A stretch of 64,000 bases of DNA from Thiohalospira halophila DSM 15071 (GCF_900112605.1 NZ_FOMJ01000006.1:62001-126000), one strand, 5' to 3'; positions 43,091 to 51,689 are shown, numbered from the stretch's first letter. The notes: generated by a model not told the origin, from the letters alone. Numbers and translations are program-made.

Positions 43091-44335
43091 TCAGGGGATC
43101 AGGTGCTCGCCGCGGTAGAGGTCGGCGATATGCTCACGCTGGCGGACCACGTGGACGGCCTCGCCGTCGACCATGAGCTCCGGCGGCCGCGGGCGGGTGT
43201 TGTAGTTGGAGGCCATGGCGAAGCCGTAGGCCCCGGCGGAGCGCACCGCCAGCAGGTCGCCCTCGGCCAGGGCCAGGGGACGGTCACGGCCGAGGAAGTC
43301 GCCGGTCTCGCAGACGGGGCCGACGATGTCCCAGGTCGCGATCTCCGCTCCGCCGCGGGGTCGCACCGGCTCAATGGCCTGCCAGGCGCCGTAGAGGGCG
43401 GGGCGCAGGAGGTCGTTCATGGCGGCGTCGACGATGGCGAAGTTGCGCCGCCCGGGCTTGAGGTACTCCACCCGGGTGAGCAGGACCCCGGCATTGCCGG
43501 CGATGGCCCGGCCCGGCTCCACCAGTAGCTCCAGGTCGCGGCCGGCTAGGACATCATCCAGGGCGGCGGCGTACTGCGCCGGCTCCGGCGGCGCCTCGTC
43601 GGCGTAGCGGATGCCGAGGCCACCGCCGATATCCAGGTGGTCCACCGTGATGCCGGCGCGCGCCAGCCGGTCCACCAGCGCCAGGACCCGCTCCAGGGCG
43701 GCGACGAAGGGGGCGGTATCGGTGAGCTGGGACCCGATGTGGCAGTCGACCCCGGTGACGGTGATCCCCTCCAGCTCGGCGGCCCGATGGTAGAGGGCCT
43801 CGGCCTCCTCCACCGGGATCCCGAACTTGTTCTCCGCCAGGCCGGTGGCGATGTAGGGGTGGGTCCCGGCATCGACGTCGGGATTGACCCGCAGGGAGAC
43901 CGGCGCATCCACGCCCATCTCCCGGGCGTGGCCGGCGATCCGCTCCAGCTCCCCGGCCGACTCCACGTTGAAGCAGCGTATCCCCACCTCCAGGGCGCGC
44001 CGGATCTCGGCATCGCTCTTGCCAACACCGGAGAAGACCACCCGGTGGGGATCGCCACCGGCCTCCAGCACCCGCTCCAGCTCGCCGCCGGAGACGATGT
44101 CGAAGCCGGAGCCCAGCCGCGCCAGGAGATTCAGGACGCCGAGGTTGGCGTTGGCCTTCACGGCGTAGCAGACCAGGTGGGGCCGCCCGGCCAGCGCCTC
44201 GTCGAAGGCGCGCCAGTGGCGCTCCAGGGTGGCACGGGAGTAGACGTAGGCCGGGGTGCCGTGTTCGTTGGCGAGGGCGGTCAACGACACCTCTTCGGCG
44301 CAGAGTTCGCCGTCGCGATACTGGAAATGGTCCAT
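43091..44335 (-). CDS. lysA: Diaminopimelate decarboxylase
   Basis: Makes lysine from meso-diaminopimelate with PLP. 414 residues. The PLP lysine lies in CYAVKANANLGVLNLLARLGSGFDIVSGGEL, with the HIGSQ and DIGGGLGIRY phosphate loops and CETGDFLGRDR (catalytic Cys from the partner subunit). The ATG at 44335 (MDHFQYRDGELCAEEV) is fixed by homology. It follows lptM by 5 nt, the usual pairing. Confidence 0.96.
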   Translation of the reverse strand: MDHFQYRDGELCAEEVSLTALANEHGTPAYVYSRATLERHWRAFDEALAGRPHLVCYAVKANANLGVLNLLARLGSGFDIVSGGELERVLEAGGDPHRVVFSGVGKSDAEIRRALEVGIRCFNVESAGELERIAGHAREMGVDAPVSLRVNPDVDAGTHPYIATGLAENKFGIPVEEAEALYHRAAELEGITVTGVDCHIGSQLTDTAPFVAALERVLALVDRLARAGITVDHLDIGGGLGIRYADEAPPEPAQYAAALDDVLAGRDLELLVEPGRAIAGNAGVLLTRVEYLKPGRRNFAIVDAAMNDLLRPALYGAWQAIEPVRPRGGAEIATWDIVGPVCETGDFLGRDRPLALAEGDLLAVRSAGAYGFAMASNYNTRPRPPELMVDGEAVHVVRQREHIADLYRGEHLIP

Positions 44336-44340
44336 GGGGA

Positions 44341-44478
44341 TCAGTCCGATGATTCGGCGGGTGGGTTGTCTTCCGGCAGGTAGAGCTCGCCCTTCTGGCC
44401 GCAGCCGCCCAGCAGGGTCATCAGCGCCAGCACGACGACCATGGCGACAAACAGCAGGTACCCGGGGCACAGGCGCAT
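44341..44478 (-). CDS. lptM: LptM-like small lipoprotein
   Basis: A 45-residue lipoprotein: MRLCPGYLLFVAMVVVLALMTLLGGCGQKGELYLPEDNPPAESSD. The lipobox LLGGC and the invariant GCGQKGxLYLPE motif identify the YifL/LptM family, which assists maturation of the LPS-export protein LptD. The ATG at 44478 follows AAGGACCGCCCC. Preceding lysA is the classical location. Confidence 0.9.
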   Translation of the reverse strand: MRLCPGYLLFVAMVVVLALMTLLGGCGQKGELYLPEDNPPAESSD

Positions 44479-44488
44479 GGGGCGGTCC

Positions 44489-44516
44489 TTGGCGTCGACA
44501 AAGGATGCAGTATAAC
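44489..44516 (+). promoter_or_regulatory. Promoter of the sensor kinase operon
   Basis: TTGGCG (44489-44494) and TATAAC (44511-44516) with a 16-nt spacer on the plus strand. The -10 shares its core AGTATAAC with the opposing lptM promoter. It excludes an in-frame ATG at 44505 as the kinase start. Confidence 0.45.
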
Positions 44517-44536
44517 GTGGTCCATCGGCCTGTCCC
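44509..44536 (-). promoter_or_regulatory. Promoter of lptM-lysA
   Basis: On the minus strand GGGACA (44531-44536) and TATACT (44509-44514) with a 16-nt spacer, about 30 nt before the lptM start. The -10 overlaps that of the divergent kinase gene. Confidence 0.45.
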
Positions 44537-44549
44537 ATGGTGGTCCCCG

Positions 44550-46472
44550 GTGCATCTGCGAACGCACATCTTCGTCTGGGTGGTGGTAGCCACCGTCATC
44601 CCCCTCACCGCGCTGGGTCTGGGGGCGACCTGGCTGGGCGAGCGCGCCCAGCGGGAGGAGACCGGCGCGGCCATCATCGACGCCCTGAACAACCTCACCG
44701 CCGAGATCGACCGCCAGCTGGAGGCGGAACGCGCCATGGTCGCCTCCCTGGCCGAGGCCCCCGGCATCCGCGATTTCCGCCCCGTGCTCGCCGCGGCCCG
44801 CGAGGGCCGGCGCCACCCGGAGCAGCCCCGGCGCGCGGCGGCGCTGGCGGACTTCCTCACCGTCTTCCAGCAGACCCTGCCGGGCTCCTACACCATCCGC
44901 CTGCTGGACCATCGCGGGAATACCGTCCTGAAAGTTCGCGACGGCGAGCGCCGCCCCGCCCCCTATGCCGGCCTGGGCCCGCTGCCCCTGGCCGAGCCGG
45001 AGGTCACCGACCCGACCTTCCGGGAGCGGCTGCGGGGGATCCAGGCCGGCGAGGTGCGCCACCTCCTGCTGCCCCAGTCCCGCCAGCGCCGGGACCGGCG
45101 GGTGGAGCCGGCCCTGCTGGACCAGGTCACCCCGCTGGGCGGCGACGGCGACTCGGCACCGGTGGGCTACCTGGCCGTGAGCCCCGATGGCAGCCGCGTC
45201 GAGCGGATCCTCGCCTACAAGACCTCGCTCCCCGCCGGAACCCTGGCGGTGGCCGAGGTCCAGCCCGGCGACCCGCGGCGCAACGGCATGATCCTCCACC
45301 ACTCCGGCGACAACCAGCGCTTCGACCGCCTCCGCCGGACCCCTCGCCACCTGGAGGAGGCCGGCCTGGGGGCGCTGCGCACGGCGGTAATGCAGCGCCC
45401 CTACGGCCACCTGGCCGACCGCCCGCGGCTGCACTTCGTGGAGTACTACCCCTACCCCGGCCGACTGGTGAGCTGGGTGGTGGCCCTGGAGGTGGAGGAG
45501 GCGGTCTTCGCCGAGCCCTTCAAGCGCATCCGCGCGGCCATCGGGGTCTTTACCGGCATCGCCCTGGTGCTGGCGCTGCTGCTCATCCCGCTGGGCTCCC
45601 GGGTCATCGCCCGCCCGGTCTGCCACCTGGCCCGACGGCTGAAGGCCTACGCCGACGGCGACCACAGCGCCCGGGTCCAGCCTGCCGGCCCCACCGAGAT
45701 CCGCGAGCTGGGCGAGGCCTTCAACTACATGGCGGATACCCTGGAGGCGGCCCGCGCCGAGCGCGACGAGGCGCAACAGCGCGCCCTGCAGAGCGCCCGC
45801 CTGGCCTCCATCGGCGAGATGGCCGCCGGCATCGGCCACGAGATCAACAACCCGTTGAACAACATCCTCTCCCTGACCAAGCTCATGAGCCGGGAGACCG
45901 ACCGCCCCGAGCGGCTGGCCCGGGACCTGGAGGCGGTGCGCGAGGAGGCCCTGCGCGCCTCGGAGACGGTGCGCGGGATCCTCAACTTCGCCCGCCAGGT
46001 GCCGCCGGACTTCCATACCGTGGAGGTGGACGCCTGGCTGGCCGAGAGCACCCGCCTGGTGGCCGAGCGCGCCCGCACCGCCGGGGTCGGCATCGGCGTG
46101 GAGGTGCCGGCGGGGCTGCGGGTTCGCGGCGACCGCCACCTGCTGCAGCAGGCCCTGGCCAACCTGGTGGACAATGCGGTGGCCGCCAGCCCCGCCGGCG
46201 GCTCCGTGGAGGTCGCCGCCAGCGGCGAGGGGGAGGACGAGGTGGTGGTCACCGTCACCGACCAGGGGGCCGGTATCGACCCCGAGGGGCTGGACCGGGT
46301 CTTCGACCCCTTCTTCACCACCAAGGCGGTGGGCGAGGGCAGCGGTCTGGGGCTCTCGGTAACCCTGGGCATCGTGGAGCACCACGGCGGCCAGCTGGAC
46401 ATCCGCAACAACGCCGCCGGCGGCGTCACCGCCACCATCCGCCTGCCGCGCGCGGAGAGCGACCATGAGTGA
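44550..46472 (+). CDS. Membrane sensor histidine kinase of the sox-adjacent two-component system
   Basis: A kinase of about 640 residues from the GTG at 44550 (start uncertain, weak ribosome site). One helix near the N-terminus (IFVWVVVATVIPLTALGLGATWL) and one at about 330-350 (FTGIALVLALLLIPLG) enclose a large periplasmic dCache-like sensor domain. HAMP follows (RVIARPVCHLARRLKAYADGDHSARV), then HisKA with His430 (AAGIGHEINNPLNNILSL) and HATPase (NLVDNAVAASPAGG, DQGAGIDPEG, FFTTKAVGEGSGLGLSV). The NtrB-like H box suits an NtrC partner. It overlaps the response regulator by 8 nt. Confidence 0.9.
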   Translation: MHLRTHIFVWVVVATVIPLTALGLGATWLGERAQREETGAAIIDALNNLTAEIDRQLEAERAMVASLAEAPGIRDFRPVLAAAREGRRHPEQPRRAAALADFLTVFQQTLPGSYTIRLLDHRGNTVLKVRDGERRPAPYAGLGPLPLAEPEVTDPTFRERLRGIQAGEVRHLLLPQSRQRRDRRVEPALLDQVTPLGGDGDSAPVGYLAVSPDGSRVERILAYKTSLPAGTLAVAEVQPGDPRRNGMILHHSGDNQRFDRLRRTPRHLEEAGLGALRTAVMQRPYGHLADRPRLHFVEYYPYPGRLVSWVVALEVEEAVFAEPFKRIRAAIGVFTGIALVLALLLIPLGSRVIARPVCHLARRLKAYADGDHSARVQPAGPTEIRELGEAFNYMADTLEAARAERDEAQQRALQSARLASIGEMAAGIGHEINNPLNNILSLTKLMSRETDRPERLARDLEAVREEALRASETVRGILNFARQVPPDFHTVEVDAWLAESTRLVAERARTAGVGIGVEVPAGLRVRGDRHLLQQALANLVDNAVAASPAGGSVEVAASGEGEDEVVVTVTDQGAGIDPEGLDRVFDPFFTTKAVGEGSGLGLSVTLGIVEHHGGQLDIRNNAAGGVTATIRLPRAESDHE

Positions 46473-47820
46473 GGCGACCCCGACCCTCTTCTACATCGAC
46501 GACGACCCGCGGGCCGGGGAGATCATGGCCCGCTTCAGCGAGGATGCGCCCTACCACTGCCGGGTCTTCACCGAGCCGGAACAGGCCCTGGCCGCCGCGG
46601 AGACCGACCCGGTGGACCTGGTCATCACCGACCTGCGCATGCCGGGAATGGACGGCCTGGAGGTCCTGCAGCGGCTGCAGGCCCGGGACCCGGAACTGCC
46701 GGTAATCCTCCTCACCGGTTACTCCAGCGTCGATTCCGCGGTGGAGGCCCTGCGCCTGGGGGCCAGCGACTTCCTCAAGAAGCCCTTCGACATGGACGAG
46801 CTGCGCGCCCAGGTGGAGCGGACCCTGGAGCACCGCCGCCTGGAGCGGGAGAACCAGCAACTGCGCCAGGCCCTGGCCGAGCGCGAACAGCGCCACGGCA
46901 TGGTGGGCCACTCCGAGGCGGTGGCGGCGGTCCACCGGATCATCGACAAGATCGCCGACATCCGCTGCAACGTCCTCATCGAGGGGGAGTCGGGCACCGG
47001 CAAGGAGCTGGCCGCCCGGGCGCTGCACGACCACTCCGACTACGTCGAGACCCCCTTCGTGGTCATCGACTGCGGGGCGCTTACCGACACCCTGCTGGAA
47101 TCGGAGCTCTTCGGCCACGAGAAGGGCGCCTTTACCGGCGCGGTGAGTGCCAAGCAGGGGCTGCTGGAGACGGCCAGCGGCGGGACGGTCTTCCTGGACG
47201 AGATCGGCAACATCTCCGACGCCATGCAGATCAAGCTGCTGCGCGTGGTCCAGGAGCAGCAGCTCACCCCGGTGGGCGGCGTCACCCCGCGCCCCATCGA
47301 CGTCCGCTTCATCGCCGCCAGCAACCAGCCCCTGGAACAGCGGGTGGCCGAGGGCACCTTCCGCGCCGACCTCTACCACCGGCTCAACGTGGTCAACCTG
47401 CGCATGCCGGCCCTGCGCGAGCGGCGCGAGGACATCCCCGCCCTGGTGGAGCACTTCGTGGCCGAGTTCGCTCACCGCTACGGCCGCGAGGTCACCGGCT
47501 TCGACCCCGCTTCCCTGGAGCGGCTCACCGCCGCCGACTGGCCCGGCAACATCCGGGAGCTGCGCAACACCGTGGAGCGCTGCGTGGCACTGGCCGACGG
47601 GCCGACCCTCCACTACGAGCCGGCCCCCGCCGCGCCGACGGGCGCCGGGGAGGCCATCGACGCCGACCGGCCCACCCTGGCGGAACTGGAGCGGCGCTAC
47701 ATCGAGAAGACCCTGGCCCGCTTCGACGGCAATCGCGAACGCACCGCCGCCGCCCTGGGGATCAACAAGACCACCCTCTGGCGGCGGCTGCAGCGCTACG
47801 AGGAGGGGGGAGAGGAATGA
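46465..47820 (+). CDS. NtrC-family sigma-54-dependent response regulator
   Basis: A 451-residue activator. The receiver has phospho-acceptor Asp56 (LVITDLRMPGMDG) and switch Lys in LKKPFD. The AAA+ domain has Walker A GESGTGKE (173-180), the sigma-54-contacting GAFTGA loop (220-225), Walker B TVFLDEIG and R-finger region FRADLYHRLNV. The Fis-type HTH is at the end (NRERTAAALGINKTTLWRRLQRYEE). The paired kinase precedes it; two dyads and a sigma-54-like promoter follow, in front of soxY. It probably controls soxYZA. Confidence 0.93.
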   Translation: MSEATPTLFYIDDDPRAGEIMARFSEDAPYHCRVFTEPEQALAAAETDPVDLVITDLRMPGMDGLEVLQRLQARDPELPVILLTGYSSVDSAVEALRLGASDFLKKPFDMDELRAQVERTLEHRRLERENQQLRQALAEREQRHGMVGHSEAVAAVHRIIDKIADIRCNVLIEGESGTGKELAARALHDHSDYVETPFVVIDCGALTDTLLESELFGHEKGAFTGAVSAKQGLLETASGGTVFLDEIGNISDAMQIKLLRVVQEQQLTPVGGVTPRPIDVRFIAASNQPLEQRVAEGTFRADLYHRLNVVNLRMPALRERREDIPALVEHFVAEFAHRYGREVTGFDPASLERLTAADWPGNIRELRNTVERCVALADGPTLHYEPAPAAPTGAGEAIDADRPTLAELERRYIEKTLARFDGNRERTAAALGINKTTLWRRLQRYEEGGEE

Positions 47821-47826
47821 GCACGA

Positions 47827-47859
47827 TGCAGATTGCACCGACGACCGTTGCAGAATGCA
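47827..47859 (+). promoter_or_regulatory. Paired dyads, candidate activator binding sites
   Basis: TGCAGATTGCA (47827-47837) and TGCAGAATGCA (47849-47859) are two near-identical dyads (TGCA-N3-TGCA), each followed by CCGAC. They are 22 bp apart, two helical turns, so both face the same side of the DNA. They lie about 84 and 106 nt upstream of the inferred start of the sigma-54-like promoter, a normal enhancer distance. Confidence 0.6.
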
Positions 47860-47912
47860 CCGACCGGCCCGCGGGGCGTGTTATAAGTCACTGATTAGTG
47901 GAGCTCCGGGTT

Positions 47913-47929
47913 TGGCACGCAACTTGTAA
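47913..47929 (+). promoter_or_regulatory. Sigma-54-type promoter of soxYZA
   Basis: TGGCACGCAACTTGTAA matches the sigma-54 consensus TGGCAC-N5-TTGCA: GG at -24 and TTG at -12 are at the right distance, with GC replaced by GT at -12. It lies about 43 nt ahead of the soxY start codon. The only GAFTGA activator genes in the window are the one just upstream and the one at 59417. Confidence 0.65.
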
Positions 47930-47971
47930 CTCGATGGGCGAACCTGACCACACCGCAACGGAGAAACGACC

Positions 47972-48436
47972 ATGAACCGTCGCATTTTCCTCAAGGGCAC
48001 CCTGGCCGGCTCGGCCATGGCCGCCGCCGTCGGCGCCGGCCTCGTCACCCCCGGCCGCGTCCTCGCCGCCTGGCCCAAGGAGGCCTTCGAGGCCGAGTCC
48101 GTCGATAACGCCCTCGACAACCTCTTCGGCGATACCTCCATGGAGGCCGCCGACAACATCAACATCAAGGCCCCCGACATCGCCGAGAACGGCGCCGTGG
48201 TCCCGATCACCGTCGATACCGACATGGACGGCGTCGAGTCCATCGCCATCATCTCGGAGAAGAACCCCACACCCCTGACCAGTAACTTCAAGCTGGCCGA
48301 CAACACCCACGGGTTCGTCTCCACCCGCATCAAGATGGGCGAGACCTCCGACGTCATCGCCCTGGTTCGCGCCAACGGCACCAGCTACACCGCCCGCAAG
48401 GAGGTGAAGGTGACCATCGGCGGCTGCGGCGGCTAA
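47972..48436 (+). CDS. soxY: Thiosulfate oxidation carrier protein SoxY
   Basis: SoxY carries sulfur intermediates covalently during periplasmic thiosulfate oxidation. 154 residues. A twin-arginine signal (MNRRIFLKGTLAGS) fits export by TatABC with SoxZ riding along. The hallmark C-terminal GGCGG carrier arm is present, with Cys152 as the sulfur carrier. The mature domain is the usual immunoglobulin-like fold. First gene downstream of the sigma-54-like promoter. Confidence 0.96.
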   Translation: MNRRIFLKGTLAGSAMAAAVGAGLVTPGRVLAAWPKEAFEAESVDNALDNLFGDTSMEAADNINIKAPDIAENGAVVPITVDTDMDGVESIAIISEKNPTPLTSNFKLADNTHGFVSTRIKMGETSDVIALVRANGTSYTARKEVKVTIGGCGG

Positions 48437-48484
48437 ACACACAGCCCGCGCAGACCCACCAGCAACCGAACGAGGTACATGACC

Positions 48485-48802
48485 ATGGCCAGCAACACCA
48501 TCCGTGCCCGCGCCTCCGTCCAGGGCGGCACCGCCAACGTCAAGACGCTGATCTCCCACCCCATGGAGACCGGCCAGCGCACCGACTCCTCCACCGGCGA
48601 GAAGATCCCCGCCCACTACATCGAGGAGGTGACCGTCACCCATAACGGCAACCAGGTCCTGGTCGCCCAGATGGGCTCCGCCGTCTCCAAGAACCCCTAC
48701 CTCTCCTTCCGGTTCGATGGCGCCTCCTCCGGCGACACCATCTCCATCAGCTGGAACGACAACAAGGGCGAATCCGACTCCATGGAAACCTCCATCGGCT
48801 AG
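48485..48802 (+). CDS. soxZ: Thiosulfate oxidation carrier complex protein SoxZ
   Basis: The 105-residue partner of SoxY, lacking its own signal and exported with it. TIRARASVQGGTANVKTLISHPMETGQRTDSSTGEKIPAHYIEEVTVTHNG is diagnostic. I prefer ATG 48485 because GAGG lies 9 nt away; ATG 48479 is only 3 nt from it. Located between soxY and soxA. Confidence 0.95.
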   Translation: MASNTIRARASVQGGTANVKTLISHPMETGQRTDSSTGEKIPAHYIEEVTVTHNGNQVLVAQMGSAVSKNPYLSFRFDGASSGDTISISWNDNKGESDSMETSIG

Positions 48803-48832
48803 TCGTCGCCACGCAAGCGGGAGAACAAGATT

Positions 48833-49681
48833 ATGCGTAAGATCATCGTTGCCGCCGCTGCCGCCGGCCTGCTCGCCGGCCCCTTCGCCGCGGCTACCGC
48901 CAGCCCCCAGGAAGACCTCAAGGACTTCCGGGCCTATTTCCAGCAGAAGTTCCCGGACACGCCCTTCGCGGACTTCAAGAACGGCGTCTACTCCGTGAAC
49001 GAATCCCGGCGCATGGAGTGGCAGTCCATGGAGCAGTTCCCTCCCTACATGGCCGGTGTCGACAAGGGCGAAGAGCTCTACAACCAGCATGCCGACGTCT
49101 ATCGCCAGTGTTTCGGTGAGGATGCCCCGGGCGTGAAGGCCGACTTCCCGCACTGGGACGAGGAGAACGAGCGCGTGCTCACGCTGGAACTCGCCATCAA
49201 CGAATGCCGCGAGGACGCCGGCCTGGAGCCCTACGGCTGGAAGAAGGGCAAGCTCGCCGCGGTTTCCGCCTACATGGGCTACGAGTCCCGCGGTGACACC
49301 ATCGACGTGGAGATCCCCAACGCCGCGGCCGAGGCGGCCTACGAGGACGGCAAGCAGTTCTTCTACGCCAAGCGCGGTCAGCTCAACCTCGCCTGCGCCA
49401 ACTGCCACATGGACTCCGCCGGCCAGCAGATCCGGGCCGACATCCTCAGCCCCGCCCTGGGCCACCCCACCCACTTCCCGGTCTACCGCAAGAAGTGGGA
49501 GGCCCGCGGTGACGGCGACCTCGCCGGCTTCGGTACCATGCACCGCCGGTATGGCGGCTGTAACCGGAACATCCGGGCCAAGCCGTTCGCCGCCCAGAGC
49601 GAGGAGTATCGCAACCTCGAATACTTCCAGAACTACATGAGTAACGGCCTGGAAGTGAACGCGCCCGGCATTCGCCAGTAA
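48833..49681 (+). CDS. soxA: L-cysteine S-thiosulfotransferase subunit SoxA, mono-haem
   Basis: With SoxX, SoxA attaches thiosulfate to the SoxY cysteine. 282 residues with a Sec signal peptide (cleavage near ATAS). One c-type haem motif, C188-x2-C-H192 (LACANCHMDS), and the active-site Cys243 in YGGCNRNIRAKPF, which ligates haem in the mature enzyme as a persulfide. The N-terminal half lacks a second CxxCH, so this is the mono-haem type. No soxX, soxB or soxCD lies next to it. A terminator follows the stop. Confidence 0.95.
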   Translation: MRKIIVAAAAAGLLAGPFAAATASPQEDLKDFRAYFQQKFPDTPFADFKNGVYSVNESRRMEWQSMEQFPPYMAGVDKGEELYNQHADVYRQCFGEDAPGVKADFPHWDEENERVLTLELAINECREDAGLEPYGWKKGKLAAVSAYMGYESRGDTIDVEIPNAAAEAAYEDGKQFFYAKRGQLNLACANCHMDSAGQQIRADILSPALGHPTHFPVYRKKWEARGDGDLAGFGTMHRRYGGCNRNIRAKPFAAQSEEYRNLEYFQNYMSNGLEVNAPGIRQ

Positions 49682-49718
49682 GCGTATCCGGACCGGGCCC
49701 CTGGCCCGGCTCCTGGAG

Positions 49719-49752
49719 GGCCGCTCCCCGCGCTGCGGGGGCGGCCTTTTTT
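49719..49752 (+). terminator. Rho-independent terminator after soxA
   Basis: A GC-rich stem (GGCCGC-T-CCCCGC pairing with GCGGGGGCGGCC, one bulged T) and loop GCT, followed by TTTTTT. It ends the soxYZA transcript about 40 nt after the soxA stop. Confidence 0.85.
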
Positions 49753-49787
49753 GATCCTTCCTGTACCGGGGATCGGCTACTCGGGGT

Positions 49788-51572
49788 TCAGGCGCTGTGA
49801 GCGGGCCGTTCGGACCGAGCCGACTCCGGGTCCGGACCTCCCCGCCGCCGATCGCGAAAGAGGCTGTTCCCGGGTTGTCGCTTGGCCTGGTGCTTGGCCT
49901 CTGAGGCCAGCGCGGCGACGTCGTGATGGGAGTCGCAACGCTCCGGGTCGGGATGGGCCACGCCGATAGAGAGGCTGAGCAGGGGAAAGAAGGTCTCGTT
50001 GCCGGCGCGGTCCTCGCACCGGATCCCGCCCTGCCTTCGATCCTCGTCGGAATAGAGCCGCCCCACCTCCCCCGCGAAGGCGTCGAGAAGCGCGCGACAG
50101 CGCTCCTCCCAGTCGGTGCCCCGCAGGATGATAATGAAGTCGTCGCCACCGATGTGACCCACGAAATCCAGCCGATCGTCCATGTGCTCCACCAGCAGGG
50201 CCGCCACCGTCTTGATGACCTCGTCCCCCTGGCTGTAGCCGTAGACGTCGTTGAAGGGCTTGAAGTGGTCGAGGTCGCAGTAGGCGATATGGAAATCGGC
50301 CCGTCGGCCCAGCAGGTCATCGATGAAGTCGTAGATGGGGACGTTGCCCGGAAGCTGGGTCAGGGGATTGGCATAGCGGGCGTTGCGGATCTGCAGGTCG
50401 GTGATCTTGCGCAGCAGATCCATGACGGCCCCCATGCCGAGATAGGCGCCGTTGCGCGCGATGATGAAGTCGTGCTCGCCCCCGCCGCCGTCGGTGATCT
50501 GCTGGGAGACCGCCTCCACCGGGGTATCGTGCTCCACCACCAGGGCCGGCTCTGCCAGGCTGCGAACCGGCTTCCGTCCATGGAGGTCGCGACCGTAGGG
50601 CGAGAGGAAGACATCCATGAAGCGGGACCGGCGGATGACCCCTGTCGGGGCCCCGACCTGGTCCACCACGGGGATGGTATCCAGCCCGCCGGCGTTGCGG
50701 AACATCTCGCCCACTGCCTCCACCCGGGTCTCCGACCCCACGGCAGGCGCCTCCCGCAGCAGGCTCGTCACCGCGTCGGACAGACGGAAGCGCGGTCCAC
50801 TGGCCCCGTTGGTTCCGCCATGCAGCAGCTCCGGCGGGACATGGCGCGAGGGCGCCGAGGCCGGGGCACCGAAGAGATACCCCTGCCCCACGGCGATATC
50901 CAGGGAGCGGATGGCGCGCATCTCGCCCTCGGTCTCCACCCCCTCGGCGATACTCACGCAGCCCAGGCCGGTGGCGATCTCCTGAATGGAGCGGACGAAC
51001 TCCCGCTTCACCAGGTCCTGTTCGATGCCGCGGATGAAGTGCTTGTCGATCTTCACGTAGTCCGGACGGAGTTCCGACCAGAGGCGCAGGCCGGCGTAGC
51101 CGGCACCGAGGTCATCGATGGCAATGGAGAACCCCATGGACCGGTAGTGGTTCGTGGCGCGGCGCAGCACGTCGTAATCGGGGTTGGGGAAGTGCTCGGT
51201 GAGCTCCACTACCACCCGCTCGGCCGGAACCCCGACACGGCGCATGAGTTCGCGCGTTATTCCCGGTCGGAAATCCTCCTGCAGGAGGGTATCCGGGGTC
51301 ACGTTCACGAACAGCTTGCCGGGAAGGTCCTGGGCCGAGAAGGCCTCGATGGCGCGCCGCCGGCACAGGGTCTCCAGTTCCACCAGCCGGCCCTGCTCGG
51401 TCGCCGCATCGAACAGCACCAGCGGGTTGTGCAGGGGTGAATCGGCCGGCCCCCGGGAGAGCGCCTCGTAGCCGAGGATCCGCCCGGCGCGCAGGTCTAC
51501 CAGGGGTTGCAGGACCGTCTCGACCTGCTCCCGGCGGAGTACGTCATCAATGGTCGGTAGATTGGAGAACAT
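49788..51572 (-). CDS. EAL-CBS-GGDEF cyclic-di-GMP protein
   Basis: 594 residues in the order EAL phosphodiesterase (about 10-250), CBS pair (about 270-390), GGDEF cyclase (about 415-560). EAL signature YEALSRG (Glu36) and DDLGAGYAGL with VKIDKHFIRGI and EGVET are intact; the loop residues for metal binding look present. The cyclase motif reads GGDDF (about 474-478), an acceptable variant of GG[D/E]EF. Whether the net effect is synthesis or hydrolysis cannot be told. CBS domains suggest nucleotide control. It converges with soxA. Confidence 0.9.
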   Translation of the reverse strand: MFSNLPTIDDVLRREQVETVLQPLVDLRAGRILGYEALSRGPADSPLHNPLVLFDAATEQGRLVELETLCRRRAIEAFSAQDLPGKLFVNVTPDTLLQEDFRPGITRELMRRVGVPAERVVVELTEHFPNPDYDVLRRATNHYRSMGFSIAIDDLGAGYAGLRLWSELRPDYVKIDKHFIRGIEQDLVKREFVRSIQEIATGLGCVSIAEGVETEGEMRAIRSLDIAVGQGYLFGAPASAPSRHVPPELLHGGTNGASGPRFRLSDAVTSLLREAPAVGSETRVEAVGEMFRNAGGLDTIPVVDQVGAPTGVIRRSRFMDVFLSPYGRDLHGRKPVRSLAEPALVVEHDTPVEAVSQQITDGGGGEHDFIIARNGAYLGMGAVMDLLRKITDLQIRNARYANPLTQLPGNVPIYDFIDDLLGRRADFHIAYCDLDHFKPFNDVYGYSQGDEVIKTVAALLVEHMDDRLDFVGHIGGDDFIIILRGTDWEERCRALLDAFAGEVGRLYSDEDRRQGGIRCEDRAGNETFFPLLSLSIGVAHPDPERCDSHHDVAALASEAKHQAKRQPGNSLFRDRRRGGPDPESARSERPAHSA

Positions 51573-51661
51573 GCCTCATTCCCTGGGGATCGAATGCACT
51601 GCTCAGTGTTTCACCAGCACATGACGTCTTGGTTACATCGCGGATTACCGCGCTCAGCGTT

Positions 51662-51689
51662 TTGAGACAGGGCCCGCCCGTGGGATAAT
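51662..51689 (+). promoter_or_regulatory. Promoter of the SLC13-type transporter gene
   Basis: TTGAGA (51662-51667) and GATAAT (51684-51689) with a 16-nt spacer, about 45 nt before the ATG; 5 of 6 matches to both hexamers. The -10 sits inside the palindrome GGGATAATCCC. Confidence 0.55.

Noticed and set aside
44421-46468. Long open frames antisense to, and in another frame of, the sox-adjacent kinase (including an ATG at 44537)
   Set aside because: Their translations are Pro/Arg/Gly-rich without domains, while the frame starting at 44550 has complete HAMP, HisKA and HATPase motifs.
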